Source of the DNA: Paracoccus halophilus
GTDB lineage: Bacteria > Pseudomonadota > Alphaproteobacteria > Rhodobacterales > Rhodobacteraceae
NCBI RefSeq assembly: GCF_000763905.1
Contig: NZ_JRKN01000001.1
Location: forward strand, 186,001-250,000
Direction of reading: 5' to 3'
Length of the DNA: 64,000 nucleotides
Part shown: positions 1 through 10,890 of the stretch, one piece after another
Numbering within the stretch: the first letter of the stretch is position 1
How the letters are laid out: each line of letters starts with the position of its first letter
Translations under genes and position numbers: made by a program
Notes under the pieces: model-generated
The model's database searches: none
The model's input: only the letters and a program-made list of their open reading frames with translations
Told to the model about the DNA's origin: nothing

Positions 1-2330
1 TCGAGCCGGGCGGAACTGTGTTCGGGGCCCTGACCCTCGTAGCCATGCGGCATCAGCATCACCAGCCCCGACATGCGCAGCCATTTCTTTTCGCCCGAGG
101 TGATGAACTGGTCGAACATGATCTGCGCGCCATTGGCGAAATCGCCGAACTGTGCCTCCCAGATGGTCAGCGCGTTCGGCTCGGCCAGCGAATAGCCGTA
201 TTCAAAGCCCAGCACCGCATATTCCGACAGCATCGAGTCGATGACCTCGTAGCGCGCCTGACCGCTGCGGATGTGGTTGAGCGGGTAATAGCGGTCCTCG
301 GTCAGCTGGTCGACAAAGGCGGAATGGCGCTGGCTGAACGTGCCGCGGGTCGAATCCTGACCGGCAAGCCGTACCGGATGCCCCTCGATCAGCAGCGAGG
401 CGAATGCCAGCGCCTCGCCGGTGGCCCAGTCGAAACCCTGGCCGCTCTCGAACATCTTGCGCTTGCCCTCGATCAGCCGGCCGACGGTCTTGTGCAGTTC
501 GAACCCGTCGGGGGCGCGGGTCAGGGCGGTGCCGATCTCGGCCATGGTGGCGGGGCTGATGCCGGTCTGGCCGGCATGATATTCCTCGCCCTCGGTGACG
601 AGGCCGGACCATTTGCCGTCCAGCCAGTCGGCCTTGTTCGGCTTGAAGTTCCTGCCCAGCTCGAATTCGTCGTTGAGATGCGACTGGAAGGCGGCCTTCA
701 TGTCCTCGATCTCGCCCTCGGGGATCAGCCCGTCGCGCACCAGCCGTTCGGTGTAAAGCTGCAAGGTGGTCTTGTGCCCCTTGATCTGCCTGTACATCGC
801 CGGGTTGGTGAACATCGGCTCATCGCCCTCGTTATGGCCGAAGCGGCGATAGCAGATGATGTCCAGAACCACGTCCTTGTGGAATTTCTGCCGGAATTCG
901 GTCGCCACCTTGGCGGCATGCACCACCGCCTCGGGGTCGTCACCATTGACGTGGAATATCGGCGCCTCGACCATCAGCGCGATATCGGTGCAATAGGGCG
1001 AGGTGCGCGAGAAATGCGGCGCGGTGGTAAAGCCGATCTGGTTGTTCACCACGATATGGATGGTGCCGCCGGTGCGATGGCCGCGAATGCCCGAAAGCTG
1101 GAAACATTCCGCCACGATGCCCTGGCCGGCAAAGGCCGCGTCGCCATGCAGAAGGATCGGCAGCACGGCCTTGCGCTCGACCTGGTCGGAAAGCTGGTCC
1201 TGCTTGGCCCGTGCCTTGCCCAGAACCACCGGGTTCACCGCCTCGAGGTGCGAGGGGTTGGCAGTCAGCGACAGGTGCACGGTATTGTCGTCGAAGGTGC
1301 GGTCCGATGACGTGCCCAGATGGTATTTCACATCGCCCGAGCCATCGACATCCTCGGGCTTGTAGCTGCCGCCCTGGAATTCGTGGAAAATCGCGTGATA
1401 GGGCTTGCCCATCACATTGGCCAGCACCGAGAGCCGGCCCCGGTGGGGCATGCCGATCACGACCTCCTTCACGCCAAGCGCGCCGCCGCGCTTGATGATC
1501 TGCTCCATCGCCGGGATAAGCGATTCACCGCCATCCAGGCCGAAGCGCTTGGTGCCCATGTATTTGACATGCAGGAATTTCTCGAACCCTTCGGCCTCGA
1601 CCAGCTTGTTGAGGATCGCGCGACGGCCCTCGCGGGTAAAGGCGATCTCCTTGCCGTAACCCTCGATCCGCTCCTTCAGCCAGGCGGCTTCCTCGGGATG
1701 CGAGATATGCATGAACTGCAGCGCGAAGGTGTTGCAATAGGTGCGCTGCATCAGGTCGACGATCTGGCGGATCGAGGCGATCTGCAGGCCCAGCACGTTG
1801 TCGATGAAGATCGGCCGGTCCAGATCGGTGCTGGTGAAGCCGTAGGTTTCGGGGTTCAGCTCGCCATTGTCGGGCACCTCGCGCAGGCCCAGCGGATCCA
1901 GATCGGCATGCAGATGGCCGCGGATCCGGAAGGCGCGGATCAGCATCAGCGCGCGGATGCTGTCCAGCACGGCGCGCTTGAGCTGGTCATTGGTCAGGGT
2001 GACGCCCTTTTCATCGGCCTTGGCGCCGATCTTGGCCAGCGCCGCCCTGACCTCGGCGGGGCTGGTCTGCGGCCATTCGCCGGTCAGCGCGGCGGTGGTG
2101 TCGTCGGTGGGCATCGGCGGCCAGTCGCGGCGCTGCCAGCTGGCACCGCGCGCCTCGCGGGTGACCACGGCCTCGTCATCGCCGAGGCCGCGGAAGAACG
2201 CGTCCCAGGCCTGATCGACGGCGGCCGGGTCCTGCGCCCATTGGCCGTAAAGCTGCTCGACATAGGCCGCGTTCTGGCCCTGCAGGAAGCTCGAGTCGTG
2301 GAAGGCTGAATTGGGGGATTGATCGTTCAT
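1..2330 (-). CDS. sucA: 2-oxoglutarate dehydrogenase E1 component, 3' end outside window
   Basis: This is the thiamine-diphosphate E1 subunit that decarboxylates 2-oxoglutarate and passes the succinyl group to E2 in the cytoplasmic TCA cycle. About 776 N-terminal residues are visible and the gene runs off the left edge; the family is usually near 930-990 residues. Visible motifs are GMPHRGRL near residue 293, HGDAAFAGQG near 397 and GHNEGDEP near 498, which are typical of OdhA/SucA. The N-terminus (MNDQSPN, then a FLQGQNAAYVEQLY segment) matches the E1 peripheral-subunit-binding helix. The ATG is preceded by CCGGAGG at good spacing. It is the last visible gene of the minus-strand suc operon, 22 bp after a glycosyltransferase-like gene. 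E2 and E3 would be expected further left. Confidence 0.97.
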   Translation of the reverse strand, partial: MNDQSPNSAFHDSSFLQGQNAAYVEQLYGQWAQDPAAVDQAWDAFFRGLGDDEAVVTREARGASWQRRDWPPMPTDDTTAALTGEWPQTSPAEVRAALAKIGAKADEKGVTLTNDQLKRAVLDSIRALMLIRAFRIRGHLHADLDPLGLREVPDNGELNPETYGFTSTDLDRPIFIDNVLGLQIASIRQIVDLMQRTYCNTFALQFMHISHPEEAAWLKERIEGYGKEIAFTREGRRAILNKLVEAEGFEKFLHVKYMGTKRFGLDGGESLIPAMEQIIKRGGALGVKEVVIGMPHRGRLSVLANVMGKPYHAIFHEFQGGSYKPEDVDGSGDVKYHLGTSSDRTFDDNTVHLSLTANPSHLEAVNPVVLGKARAKQDQLSDQVERKAVLPILLHGDAAFAGQGIVAECFQLSGIRGHRTGGTIHIVVNNQIGFTTAPHFSRTSPYCTDIALMVEAPIFHVNGDDPEAVVHAAKVATEFRQKFHKDVVLDIICYRRFGHNEGDEPMFTNPAMYRQIKGHKTTLQLYTERLVRDGLIPEGEIEDMKAAFQSHLNDEFELGRNFKPNKADWLDGKWSGLVTEGEEYHAGQTGISPATMAEIGTALTRAPDGFELHKTVGRLIEGKRKMFESGQGFDWATGEALAFASLLIEGHPVRLAGQDSTRGTFSQRHSAFVDQLTEDRYYPLNHIRSGQARYEVIDSMLSEYAVLGFEYGYSLAEPNALTIWEAQFGDFANGAQIMFDQFITSGEKKWLRMSGLVMLMPHGYEGQGPEHSSARL

Positions 2331-2352
2331 GGCATTGCCTCCGGGGAAATTC

Positions 2353-3534
2353 CTATCCGTTCAGGCCCTTGCGGGGCGCTGTCGCGGGGTTCTGACCTTG
2401 GCCGGGTGCGATCCCGGTCATGATCTGCATCTGTCGGGCCTGGTACCATTGGGCCAGCCCGTCGCGCGGCTGGCGCAGCAGCGCGGGCAGATGCCGCCCG
2501 GCCAGAAGCGCGCCGCGCAGTTGCGGAAAGCCGAAGCGGCGGCCGACCGCGTCCTTGGGCAGTTCGGCCAGCGTCATGCGCAGGTACCAGATGGCGTAGC
2601 GCGCGAAGTCGCGCGCCTGCCGGGTCGAGTTGCGCCGGGTGAAATAGGCGACGTTCAGCAGCGCCAGCGCCGTGTTCACGCGGCGCCTGTCGCGGCCGGC
2701 GGCCGCCTCCAGGTGGTCTATGCCGGCCTCCGGCGCAAAGGCCAGCAGGCCGTGGCGGCCAAAGCGATAGCAGGCGTCCAGATCCTCGGCGATGCAGCTG
2801 CCGACCAGCCCTTCGTCAAAGGGTTCGCGCAGCGCCACGGCACGGCGCACGGTCAGCGCGAAACCGACGATGCAGGGCACGCGGAACAGCCCCGAAGGCA
2901 GCGCGGCATTGCCGCGCCAGCGCCGTTCGGGGCGGTCATAGGGCAGGAACCGCTGATCGGCCGGGATCATCAGCGCGTGGCGCAGCAGAAAGTCGATGAC
3001 CCGCTGCACCGGCGCCGGGCGATTGGCGACCATCCGGCCGGCGCGGTTGGTCTGCTTGATCGCCTCGCCCGGTTCGGGGCGGGCGGCGAGCGGCGTGTTG
3101 CAGCAGGAAATCGCGACGATCCGGCCCTGTGTATCGGCGCGGTAAAAGCCCATGATCCGCGCGGCCGCGTCGGGGTGCAGCATGGCGTCATCGTCGATCA
3201 TGAACAGGATATCTGCCTCGGCCAGCGCCACGCATTGGTTGCGCTGCACGGTCAGCGACTTGCGCTTCGCGGCGACGTAGCGCAGCAGCGTGGTGGTGCC
3301 GGCTTCCGCGATTTCCGTCTCGATCAGGACGCGGTTGTCCCGCCAGTCGTCGCTGGCATCGACGATCACGATTTCCGAGGGCGGCAGGGTCGAGGCCAGC
3401 GCATGGCGCGCGCATTCGCGCAACATGCCGCCGCGATTGTAGGTCGAGACACAAAGCGCCCAGTGCCGCGCCGCATCAGGCGGGGCAGCGGGCGGCGGAG
3501 CTTGTTGCGAAACCTGCGCGTGCTGCTCGCTCAT
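2353..3534 (-). CDS. Family 2 glycosyltransferase-like protein inside the suc operon
   Basis: A 393-residue protein with the GT-A fold signature. It has an N-terminal CVSTYNRGG nucleotide-binding start near residue 27, then an EIVIVDASDD strand, and a metal-binding MIDDDAM (DXD-type) motif near residue 112. The middle has an acceptor-side segment with a GLVGSCIAEDLDACYR helix. The C-terminus is basic and has no clear membrane helix. I start it at the ATG preceded by AGGGGG; an in-frame start 33 bp further upstream is possible but lacks that site. It lies between sucD (188 bp upstream) and sucA (22 bp downstream) on the same strand, so it is probably co-transcribed with sucA. Its sugar donor and acceptor cannot be read from sequence. 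A glycosyltransferase here is not part of the enzyme complex. Confidence 0.85.
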   Translation of the reverse strand: MSEQHAQVSQQAPPPAAPPDAARHWALCVSTYNRGGMLRECARHALASTLPPSEIVIVDASDDWRDNRVLIETEIAEAGTTTLLRYVAAKRKSLTVQRNQCVALAEADILFMIDDDAMLHPDAAARIMGFYRADTQGRIVAISCCNTPLAARPEPGEAIKQTNRAGRMVANRPAPVQRVIDFLLRHALMIPADQRFLPYDRPERRWRGNAALPSGLFRVPCIVGFALTVRRAVALREPFDEGLVGSCIAEDLDACYRFGRHGLLAFAPEAGIDHLEAAAGRDRRRVNTALALLNVAYFTRRNSTRQARDFARYAIWYLRMTLAELPKDAVGRRFGFPQLRGALLAGRHLPALLRQPRDGLAQWYQARQMQIMTGIAPGQGQNPATAPRKGLNG

Positions 3535-3722
3535 CGCTGGCCCCCTGCGGGCGAAGGCGCGGGCCACAGACCGGCCGGGCGGCGGCAGGGCTCTGCCTTC
3601 GCGGGTCGGATCGGGTCATGACGGCGTCGGCGGTCCACTCTGGCACCTGGCTGTGATGGTTCTGGCGCGGCCCCCCGAGGTTAGGCAGGGGCCACGCCCA
3701 AGTCAAAACACTTGCGGCAGGC

Positions 3723-4607
3723 TTACTTGCCCAGGGCTTTCAGCACCGCCTCGCCCAGACCGGCGGGGCTGTCGGCGACCACGATCCCGGCTTTTTTCAT
3801 CGCCTCGATCTTGCTCTCCGCATCGCCCTTGCCACCCGAGACGATGGCGCCGGCATGGCCCATGCGGCGGCCCGGAGGCGCCGTGCGGCCGGCGATGAAA
3901 CCGGCGGTGGGCTTCCATTTGCCCTTGCGCTTCTGTTCGGCCAGGAATTCGGCGGCCTCTTCCTCGGCCGAGCCGCCGATCTCGCCGATCATGATGATCG
4001 ATTCGGTTTCCGGGTCATCGAGGAACAGGCGCAGCACGTCGATATGCTCCATCCCCTTGATCGGGTCGCCGCCGATGCCGACGGCCGAGGACTGGCCCAG
4101 ACCCACATCCGAGGTCTGCTTGACCGCCTCATAGGTCAGCGTGCCCGAGCGGCTGACCACGCCGACCGAGCCGCGCTTGAAGATCGCGCCCGGCATGATG
4201 CCGATCTTGCATTCGTCCGGGGTCATGATGCCGGGGCAGTTCGGCCCGATCAGGCGCGACTTGCTGTCCACCAGCGCGCGCTTGACGCGCATCATGTCGA
4301 GAACCGGGATACCCTCGGTGATCGCGACGATCAGCGGGATTTCCGCGTCGATGGCTTCCAGGATCGAATCCGCGGCAAAGGGCGGCGGCACATAGATCGC
4401 GGTCGCATTGGCGCCGGTTTTTGCCACCGCCTCATGGACCGAGTTGAAGACCGGCAGATCCAGATGCGTGGTCCCGCCCTTGCCGGGCGTCACGCCGCCG
4501 ACCATCTGCGTGCCGTAAGCGATGGCATGTTCGGTATGGAACGTCCCCTGGGATCCGGTGATGCCCTGGGTGATGACTTTGGTATTCTTGTCTACGAGAA
4601 CGGCCAT
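3723..4607 (-). CDS. sucD: Succinyl-CoA synthetase alpha subunit
   Basis: The alpha subunit (294 residues, normal length) binds CoA and carries the phosphohistidine of ADP/GDP-forming succinyl-CoA synthetase, which makes the substrate-level ATP of the TCA cycle with SucC. The N-terminal Rossmann-like CoA domain shows [10 protein letters not shown]. The active-site histidine is in GRRMGHAG at about residue 251. IGPNCPGIM and [10 protein letters not shown] are also family signatures. The ATG lies only 3 bp after the stop of a 118-residue open reading frame. Its ribosome site AAAGGAAA sits inside the last codons of that frame, so translation is probably coupled. Confidence 0.97.
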   Translation of the reverse strand: MAVLVDKNTKVITQGITGSQGTFHTEHAIAYGTQMVGGVTPGKGGTTHLDLPVFNSVHEAVAKTGANATAIYVPPPFAADSILEAIDAEIPLIVAITEGIPVLDMMRVKRALVDSKSRLIGPNCPGIMTPDECKIGIMPGAIFKRGSVGVVSRSGTLTYEAVKQTSDVGLGQSSAVGIGGDPIKGMEHIDVLRLFLDDPETESIIMIGEIGGSAEEEAAEFLAEQKRKGKWKPTAGFIAGRTAPPGRRMGHAGAIVSGGKGDAESKIEAMKKAGIVVADSPAGLGEAVLKALGK

Positions 4608-4610
4608 TCG

Positions 4611-4967
4611 TCACTTTCCTTTATATGCGGAGTCGTGGAAGCAGACCGGGTACCAGCGTGGCTTCTTATATTCGCGAAGGCTCTTCGCGATGGGGTAAGA
4701 TGGCACGGCACCGTCCGCTAGATAGGTTAGCTCGGTTGCAGGATGAATATGTATTACGTCGTCAGCCAGCAACTGCGTGATAGTACGGACGAGTTTTTCT
4801 GACATGCCCCACCACAGCATTATGCTGGGGTTTTGGGGGAAGCACATGGCGAATTCGCCGTGTTCGTCAGGAAATTCACGAGTAATCTCGACGAAAGTGA
4901 CGTACCCTTTGTCTTTAACGAGACGTGAGAGCCTTTCAGGAAGAGCTGAAGCGTCATTCAGTGTCAC
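4611..4967 (-). CDS. Small uncharacterised protein between sucC and sucD
   Basis: A 118-residue protein that I do not recognise. It starts with GTG, and this start overlaps the sucC stop as GTGA. It ends 3 bp before the sucD ATG. The tight packing and coupled translation argue that it is real and co-expressed with the synthetase. It has a helical N-terminal half, a central [18 protein letters not shown] stretch with many aromatic residues, and a basic C-terminus ([14 protein letters not shown]). A winged-helix-like fold is possible but unproven. It has no signal peptide or membrane helix. Its base composition is clearly more AT-rich than sucC and sucD on either side (for example the stretch 4660-4800), which may mean later insertion into the operon. 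Confidence 0.75.
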   Translation of the reverse strand: MTLNDASALPERLSRLVKDKGYVTFVEITREFPDEHGEFAMCFPQNPSIMLWWGMSEKLVRTITQLLADDVIHIHPATELTYLADGAVPSYPIAKSLREYKKPRWYPVCFHDSAYKGK

Positions 4968-6157
4968 CCCTTCACCGCCTTCACGATCTTCTCGGAGCCG
5001 TCCTTCAGGTCGTCGGCGGGGATCACGTTCAGCCCGCTGTCGCGGATGATCTGCTTGCCCTGTTCGACATTGGTGCCCTCGAGCCGGACGACCAGCGGGA
5101 CCTGCAGACCGACCTCTTTCACCGCGGCGACGATGCCCTCGGCGATGATGTCGCAGCGCATGATGCCGCCGAAGATATTGACCAGGATGCCTTTGACATT
5201 CGGGTCCGAGGTGATGATCTTGAACGCCTCGGTCACCTTTTCCTTGGTCGCACCGCCGCCCACGTCGAGGAAGTTGGCCGGCTCGGCGCCGTACAGCTTG
5301 ATGATGTCCATGGTGGCCATCGCCAGACCGGCGCCGTTCACCATGCAGCCGATCTCGCCATCCAGCGCGATATAGTTCAGGTCGAACTTCGAGGCGGCGA
5401 GTTCCTTGGGGTCCTCTTCGGTCTCGTCGCGCAGCGCCATGATGTCGGGCTGGCGGTAGAGGGCGTTATTGTCGAAGCCCATCTTGGCGTCGAGGCATTT
5501 CAGATCGCCCTTGTCGGTGACGATCAGCGGGTTGATCTCCAGCATCTCCATGTCGCGCTCGATGAACATGCGGAACAGGTTCTTGACCAGCGCCACGCAT
5601 TGCTTGACCTGCGCGCCCTTCAGCCCCAGGGCAAAGGCCACGCGGCGGCCGTGGAAATCCGACAGGCCCGAGGCCGGATCGACCGAGAAGCTGACGATCT
5701 TTTCCGGGGTATGGGCCGCGACTTCCTCGATATCCATGCCGCCCTCGGTCGAGGCGACGAAGCTGACGCGGCTGCTGCCGCGATCGACCAGCAGGGCCAG
5801 ATACAACTCGCGCTCGATGTCCGAGCCGTCCTCGATATAGATGCGGTTGACCTGCTTGCCCGATGCGCCGGTCTGGTGGGTGACCAGTGTGCGGCCCAGC
5901 ATCTGGCGGGTCAGTTCCTCGGCCTCGGCGACGGATTTCGCCAGCCGGACGCCGCCCTTTTCGCCCGCCTCTTTTTCCTTGAAATGGCCCTTGCCGCGGC
6001 CGCCGGCATGGATCTGGGCCTTGACGACCCAGAGCGGGCCGTCCAGTTCGCCCGCCGCTGCCTTGGCCTCATCGGCCTTCATCACGACGCGCCCGTCCGA
6101 GACCGGCGCACCGTATTGGCGCAGCAGCGCCTTGGCCTGATATTCATGGATGTTCAT
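4964..6157 (-). CDS. sucC: Succinyl-CoA synthetase beta subunit
   Basis: The 397-residue beta subunit has the ATP-grasp nucleotide-binding domain at the N-terminus ([12 protein letters not shown], then [14 protein letters not shown] near residue 45). It also has the C-terminal CoA-ligase domain with [13 protein letters not shown] and [10 protein letters not shown]. It pairs with SucD to convert succinyl-CoA to succinate with formation of ATP or GTP. It is the first gene of the suc operon: mdh upstream has its own terminator, and the 374-bp gap in between carries a paired palindromic operator and a TTGACA box. Its TGA stop overlaps the GTG of the next small gene. Confidence 0.97.
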   Translation of the reverse strand: MNIHEYQAKALLRQYGAPVSDGRVVMKADEAKAAAGELDGPLWVVKAQIHAGGRGKGHFKEKEAGEKGGVRLAKSVAEAEELTRQMLGRTLVTHQTGASGKQVNRIYIEDGSDIERELYLALLVDRGSSRVSFVASTEGGMDIEEVAAHTPEKIVSFSVDPASGLSDFHGRRVAFALGLKGAQVKQCVALVKNLFRMFIERDMEMLEINPLIVTDKGDLKCLDAKMGFDNNALYRQPDIMALRDETEEDPKELAASKFDLNYIALDGEIGCMVNGAGLAMATMDIIKLYGAEPANFLDVGGGATKEKVTEAFKIITSDPNVKGILVNIFGGIMRCDIIAEGIVAAVKEVGLQVPLVVRLEGTNVEQGKQIIRDSGLNVIPADDLKDGSEKIVKAVKG

Positions 6158-6228
6158 GATGCTTCCCCGCAGTTATCGGTTGCCGCGGTTGTGGCATATC
6201 GGCGGCGCGCTCTCAAAGGGGTTAGCGC

Positions 6229-6293
6229 TGTCAAGCATGTAAAATTGCTGCTTATTGTCATTTTGTGATCACGCATTTCGGGGCCGTGATCAC
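6229..6293 (-). promoter_or_regulatory. sucC promoter region: two GTGATCAC palindromes 21 bp apart plus a TTGACA box
   Basis: GTGATCAC occurs at 6265-6272 and 6286-6293, with centres exactly 21 bp (two helical turns) apart. The flanks extend this to TTGTGATCAC on one side and GTGATCACAA on the other, so the whole element is itself an inverted repeat. On the sucC strand it lies upstream of a perfect TTGACA (6229-6234). No good -10 box is obvious 17 bp further on. The upstream position would suit an activator. The same pair with the same spacing is upstream of sdhC. The rest of the gap 6158-6531 holds the mdh terminator and no gene. Confidence 0.7.
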
Positions 6294-6470
6294 AAGGACC
6301 GGAATTGCGGCGGCGCAGCATTGGCGCGATGGCCGGCGCGGCATCCGCAGAATCGAAAAGTGGTGCCCGGCGCGGAAACGCGAACCGATCCGCCGGCCGC
6401 GCGGAATGCCCGGCGCGCCCCGGTTGGAAAACGAGCTTCGCCGTCAGGAGGGCTCTTTGCCCCGCGGGTG

Positions 6471-6509
6471 CATAAGAAAAGTGCCGGCGCGCAGGGCGGC
6501 CGGCACTTT
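6471..6509 (-). terminator. Intrinsic terminator of mdh
   Basis: An 11-bp perfect stem (AAAGTGCCGGC at 6478-6488 pairing with 6499-6509) has a 10-nt loop. On the minus strand it is followed by TTTTCTTAT. It lies 23 bp after the mdh stop, so mdh is probably transcribed separately from sucC. Confidence 0.85.
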
Positions 6510-6531
6510 CGGTCATTCGTGACGGTCCGGC

Positions 6532-8425
<1,894 letters not shown>

Positions 8426-8498
8426 GTCGCAGCCAGGGGCGCTTGCGCTTCGGGGGCGTCCGGGGCAGCCTTGGGCGGAAAACCGAGATGAGGCCCCG

Positions 8499-9338
8499 AT
8501 GATGCGTCCCTGTCGTTCAGTCCTGTATGTCCCGGCGGCGAATGCCCGCGCGATGGAAAAGGCGCGCAGCCTGCCCGCCGACGCGATCATCTTCGATCTC
8601 GAGGATGCCGTGACGGCGGCCGAAAAGGTTCCGGCGCGCGACCTGCTGGCCAAGGCGCTGCTGCAGGATTTCGGCCCAAGGGTGCGGATCGTGCGCATCA
8701 ACGGCATGGATACCGAATGGGCCGAGGGCGATCTGCGCGCCTTTGGCCGCGCCGCCGATGCCGTGCTGGTGCCCAAGGTCGCGCGCGGCGCCGATCTGGA
8801 CCGGGTGATCGCGCGCGTCCCCGGCGCCCCCCTCTGGGCGATGATGGAGACGCCCGAGGGCATGCTCAACGCCGCCGAGATCGCGGCCCATCCGCAGCTG
8901 CGCGGCATGGTCATCGGCACGAACGACCTGATGAAGGAACTGCGCGCCCGCTTTCGTCCCGACCGGCAGCCGCTGATGGCCGGGCTGGGCCTGTGCCTGC
9001 TGGCGGCGCGCGCCCATGGCAGGGTGATCGTGGACGGAGTCTACAACGCCTATCAGGACGAAGCCGGGCTGCGCGCCGAATGCGAGCAGGGGCGCGAGAT
9101 GGGGTTCGACGGCAAAAGCCTGATTCACCCCGCGCAGCTGGCCATCGCCAACGAGGTTTTTGCCCCGACCGAAGCCGAGCTGGACCTGGCGCGGCGCCAG
9201 ATCGCCGCCTTTGACACTGCCGTGGCGCAGGGGCAGGGGATCGCCGTGCTCGAGGGCCAGATCGTCGAGAATCTGCATGTCGAGGCCGCCCGCGCCACCC
9301 TTGCCATGGCCGAGGCGATTGCGCTGCGCGCCGAATGA
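8499..9338 (+). CDS. mcl2: HpcH/HpaI-CitE family protein, probable (3S)-malyl-CoA thioesterase
   Basis: A 279-residue TIM-barrel protein of the citrate lyase beta/malyl-CoA lyase family. Motifs are SVLYVPAANARAMEKA at the N-terminus, IIFDLEDAV (Mg-binding) near residue 30, a METPEG segment near residue 126 and FDGKSLIHPAQ near 205. The assignment as Mcl2 (malyl-CoA hydrolysis to malate) rather than citrate lyase is inference. In Rhodobacter sphaeroides, as I recall, mcl2 sits in the same suc/mdh/sdh neighbourhood, and no citrate lyase alpha or gamma subunit is present here. Two adjacent ATG codons are possible starts; I use the first. A methylmalyl- or other acyl-CoA lyase role remains possible. 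Confidence 0.75.
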   Translation: MMRPCRSVLYVPAANARAMEKARSLPADAIIFDLEDAVTAAEKVPARDLLAKALLQDFGPRVRIVRINGMDTEWAEGDLRAFGRAADAVLVPKVARGADLDRVIARVPGAPLWAMMETPEGMLNAAEIAAHPQLRGMVIGTNDLMKELRARFRPDRQPLMAGLGLCLLAARAHGRVIVDGVYNAYQDEAGLRAECEQGREMGFDGKSLIHPAQLAIANEVFAPTEAELDLARRQIAAFDTAVAQGQGIAVLEGQIVENLHVEAARATLAMAEAIALRAE

Positions 9339-9381
9339 CCCCAAGTTAACCGCAACCGACATCCAGCAAGAGGCAAGCCAG

Positions 9382-9924
9382 ATGTTCATACTGATACTCG
9401 GCGTGGCGCTGTGGTGGGCGGCGCATCTGATGAAGCGCATCGCGCCCGGGCTGCGCGCGCAACTGGGCCGCGGCGCGGTGGCCGGCGCGCTGCTGGTCGC
9501 GGTGGTTCTGATGGTGATCGGCTACCGGATGAGCGGGGGCCCCGTCTGGTGGGGCGCCAGCGCGCCGCTCAAGGGGGTGAACAACCTGCTGGTGCTGGTC
9601 GCGATCTACCTCTTCGCGGCCGATGGCATGAAGACCCGCATCGGCCGCCGGCTGCGCCACCCGCAACTGACCGGATTCGCGCTATGGGCCTTTGCGCATC
9701 TGCTGCCGAATGGCGATCTGCCCTCGTTCATCCTGTTCGGCGGGCTGTTTGTCTGGGCGCTGGTCGAGATGGCGGTGATCAACCGCGCCGATCCGGCCTG
9801 GCAGCCGGCGCCGGCCGAGGTGCCGCTGCGCAAGGAGGTGATGGCCGCCGCCGGCGCCGTCATCGTGCTGCTGGTGATGGGCCTGATCCACGCCTGGCTT
9901 GGCTATAACCCGTTCGGAGCCTGA
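9382..9924 (+). CDS. NnrU family integral membrane protein
   Basis: A 180-residue membrane protein with about five hydrophobic segments. It shows the NnrU family core RRLRHPQLTGFALWAFAHLL followed by NGDLPSFILFGG. NnrU proteins are linked to denitrification and nitric-oxide metabolism in some alphaproteobacteria, but the biochemical role is not known. The ATG follows AAGAGGCA, 43 bp after the preceding lyase gene and on the same strand. The next small gene starts 1 bp after its stop, so the two are probably co-translated. No nitric oxide reductase genes are in the window, so the link to denitrification is only by family. Confidence 0.85.
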   Translation: MFILILGVALWWAAHLMKRIAPGLRAQLGRGAVAGALLVAVVLMVIGYRMSGGPVWWGASAPLKGVNNLLVLVAIYLFAADGMKTRIGRRLRHPQLTGFALWAFAHLLPNGDLPSFILFGGLFVWALVEMAVINRADPAWQPAPAEVPLRKEVMAAAGAVIVLLVMGLIHAWLGYNPFGA

Positions 9925-9925
9925 C

Positions 9926-10132
9926 ATGCCTCTGATCTATCGCCTGTTGACCGAAGACGACACATCGGATTTCTGCCACAAGGTCAGCCTGGCGCTGTCG
10001 CGGGGCTGGCAACTGCATGGCGGCCCCGCCATGGCCTTTGACGCTGCGTCGGGCCGGATGCGCTGCGCCCAGGCCGTGACCAAGGAGATCGAGGCGGATT
10101 ACAGCCCCGAGATGAAGCTGGGCCAGCAATAG
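9926..10132 (+). CDS. DUF1737 small protein
   Basis: A 68-residue protein matching the DUF1737 pattern: an N-terminal PLIYRLLTEDDTSDFCHKV segment followed by LSRGWQLHGGPA. The domain resembles the DUF1737 unit sometimes attached to other enzymes and has no known function. It starts 1 bp after the NnrU stop. It lies upstream of the sdh operator region but is probably the end of the mcl2-nnrU transcript. Confidence 0.8.
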   Translation: MPLIYRLLTEDDTSDFCHKVSLALSRGWQLHGGPAMAFDAASGRMRCAQAVTKEIEADYSPEMKLGQQ

Positions 10133-10159
10133 GCGGCCGGGCATCGCCTGCCGGTGCCG

Positions 10160-10323
10160 GTGATCACAAGCTGGCCGGTTTCCTGCGATGGCGCGGCGCT
10201 TCCCGGCTCGGATTGCCGGGATGGCAACGAAATCACTCGGGTTTTTGGGCGAACGGGTGAGTCTGCCATGGTACCGCCAACAAGCGCCAAACTGTGATCA
10301 CATGGCGCGATTGTGTGATCACA
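10160..10323 (+). promoter_or_regulatory. sdh operator region: paired GTGATCAC 21 bp apart and a third upstream copy
   Basis: GTGATCAC occurs at 10294-10301 and 10315-10322, both extended to TGTGATCACA, with exactly the 21-bp spacing seen upstream of sucC. A third copy (GTGATCACAA) lies at 10160-10167, 134 bp upstream of the first. Reading by eye I found only these five copies of the 8-mer in the window, all in the two TCA-operon promoters. The candidate binder is a GntR-family activator such as AkgR, known to activate TCA genes in R. sphaeroides; that assignment is inference. The whole gap 10133-10482 has no gene. Confidence 0.7.
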
Positions 10324-10369
10324 AAAATGGAAAATCCGTCCTTATCCGTCTTTCGTCTGGTCAGCGGTC

Positions 10370-10397
10370 GTGACAGATGCGAGAAAATCACTAGAAA
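10370..10397 (+). promoter_or_regulatory. Possible sdhC promoter
   Basis: GTGACA (10370-10375), a 16-bp spacer and TAGAAA (10392-10397) make a plausible sigma-70-type promoter. It is 47 bp downstream of the paired operator and about 85 bp before the sdhC start. The -10 is weak, so this is tentative. Confidence 0.35.
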
Positions 10398-10482
10398 CAT
10401 CGCCAAACATGAAATGACCATACCGGCCAGCCCTCGCCGCCAGCCGTCGCGCCGAGGGCCCCTGAACGCAGGAGAGCGCATC

Positions 10483-10875
10483 ATGGCTGACGTCAACCGG
10501 GGCAACCGGCCGCTGTCACCGCATTTGCAGGTTTACCGCCTGCCCCTAGCCGCAATCACCTCGATCATGACCCGCATCACCGGCCATGCGCTGGTCGCGG
10601 GCATCGTGCTGATCGTCTGGTGGCTGGTCGCGGCCGTCACCTCGCCGGGCGCATTCGCCTGGGCGGATTGGGTGCTGCGGTCCTGGCTGGGCTTTCTGGT
10701 GCTGACCGGCTCGATGTGGGCGCTGTGGTATCACCTGCTCGCCGGTATCCGGCACCTGTTCTACGATGCGGGTTACGGTATGACCATCGAGGCATCGCAT
10801 AAATCCAGCCAGGCGCTGATCGCCGGCTCGGTCGGGCTGGCCGTGCTGACGCTGATCGTGTTTTTCGCATTCTGA
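10483..10875 (+). CDS. sdhC: Succinate dehydrogenase cytochrome b556 subunit
   Basis: A 130-residue membrane anchor with three transmembrane helices. It helps bind heme b and ubiquinone in complex II. The N-terminus NRPLSPHLQVYRLPLAAITSIMTR is the conserved SdhC signature with the quinone-site Ser/Arg. The heme-ligand region is YHLLAGIRHLFYD near residues 83-95. I use the ATG preceded by CAGGAG; upstream in-frame codons run into the operator region. It is the first gene of the sdh operon, 15 bp before sdhD. Confidence 0.95.
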   Translation: MADVNRGNRPLSPHLQVYRLPLAAITSIMTRITGHALVAGIVLIVWWLVAAVTSPGAFAWADWVLRSWLGFLVLTGSMWALWYHLLAGIRHLFYDAGYGMTIEASHKSSQALIAGSVGLAVLTLIVFFAF

Positions 10876-10890
10876 GGGAAGGGCAGGGAC

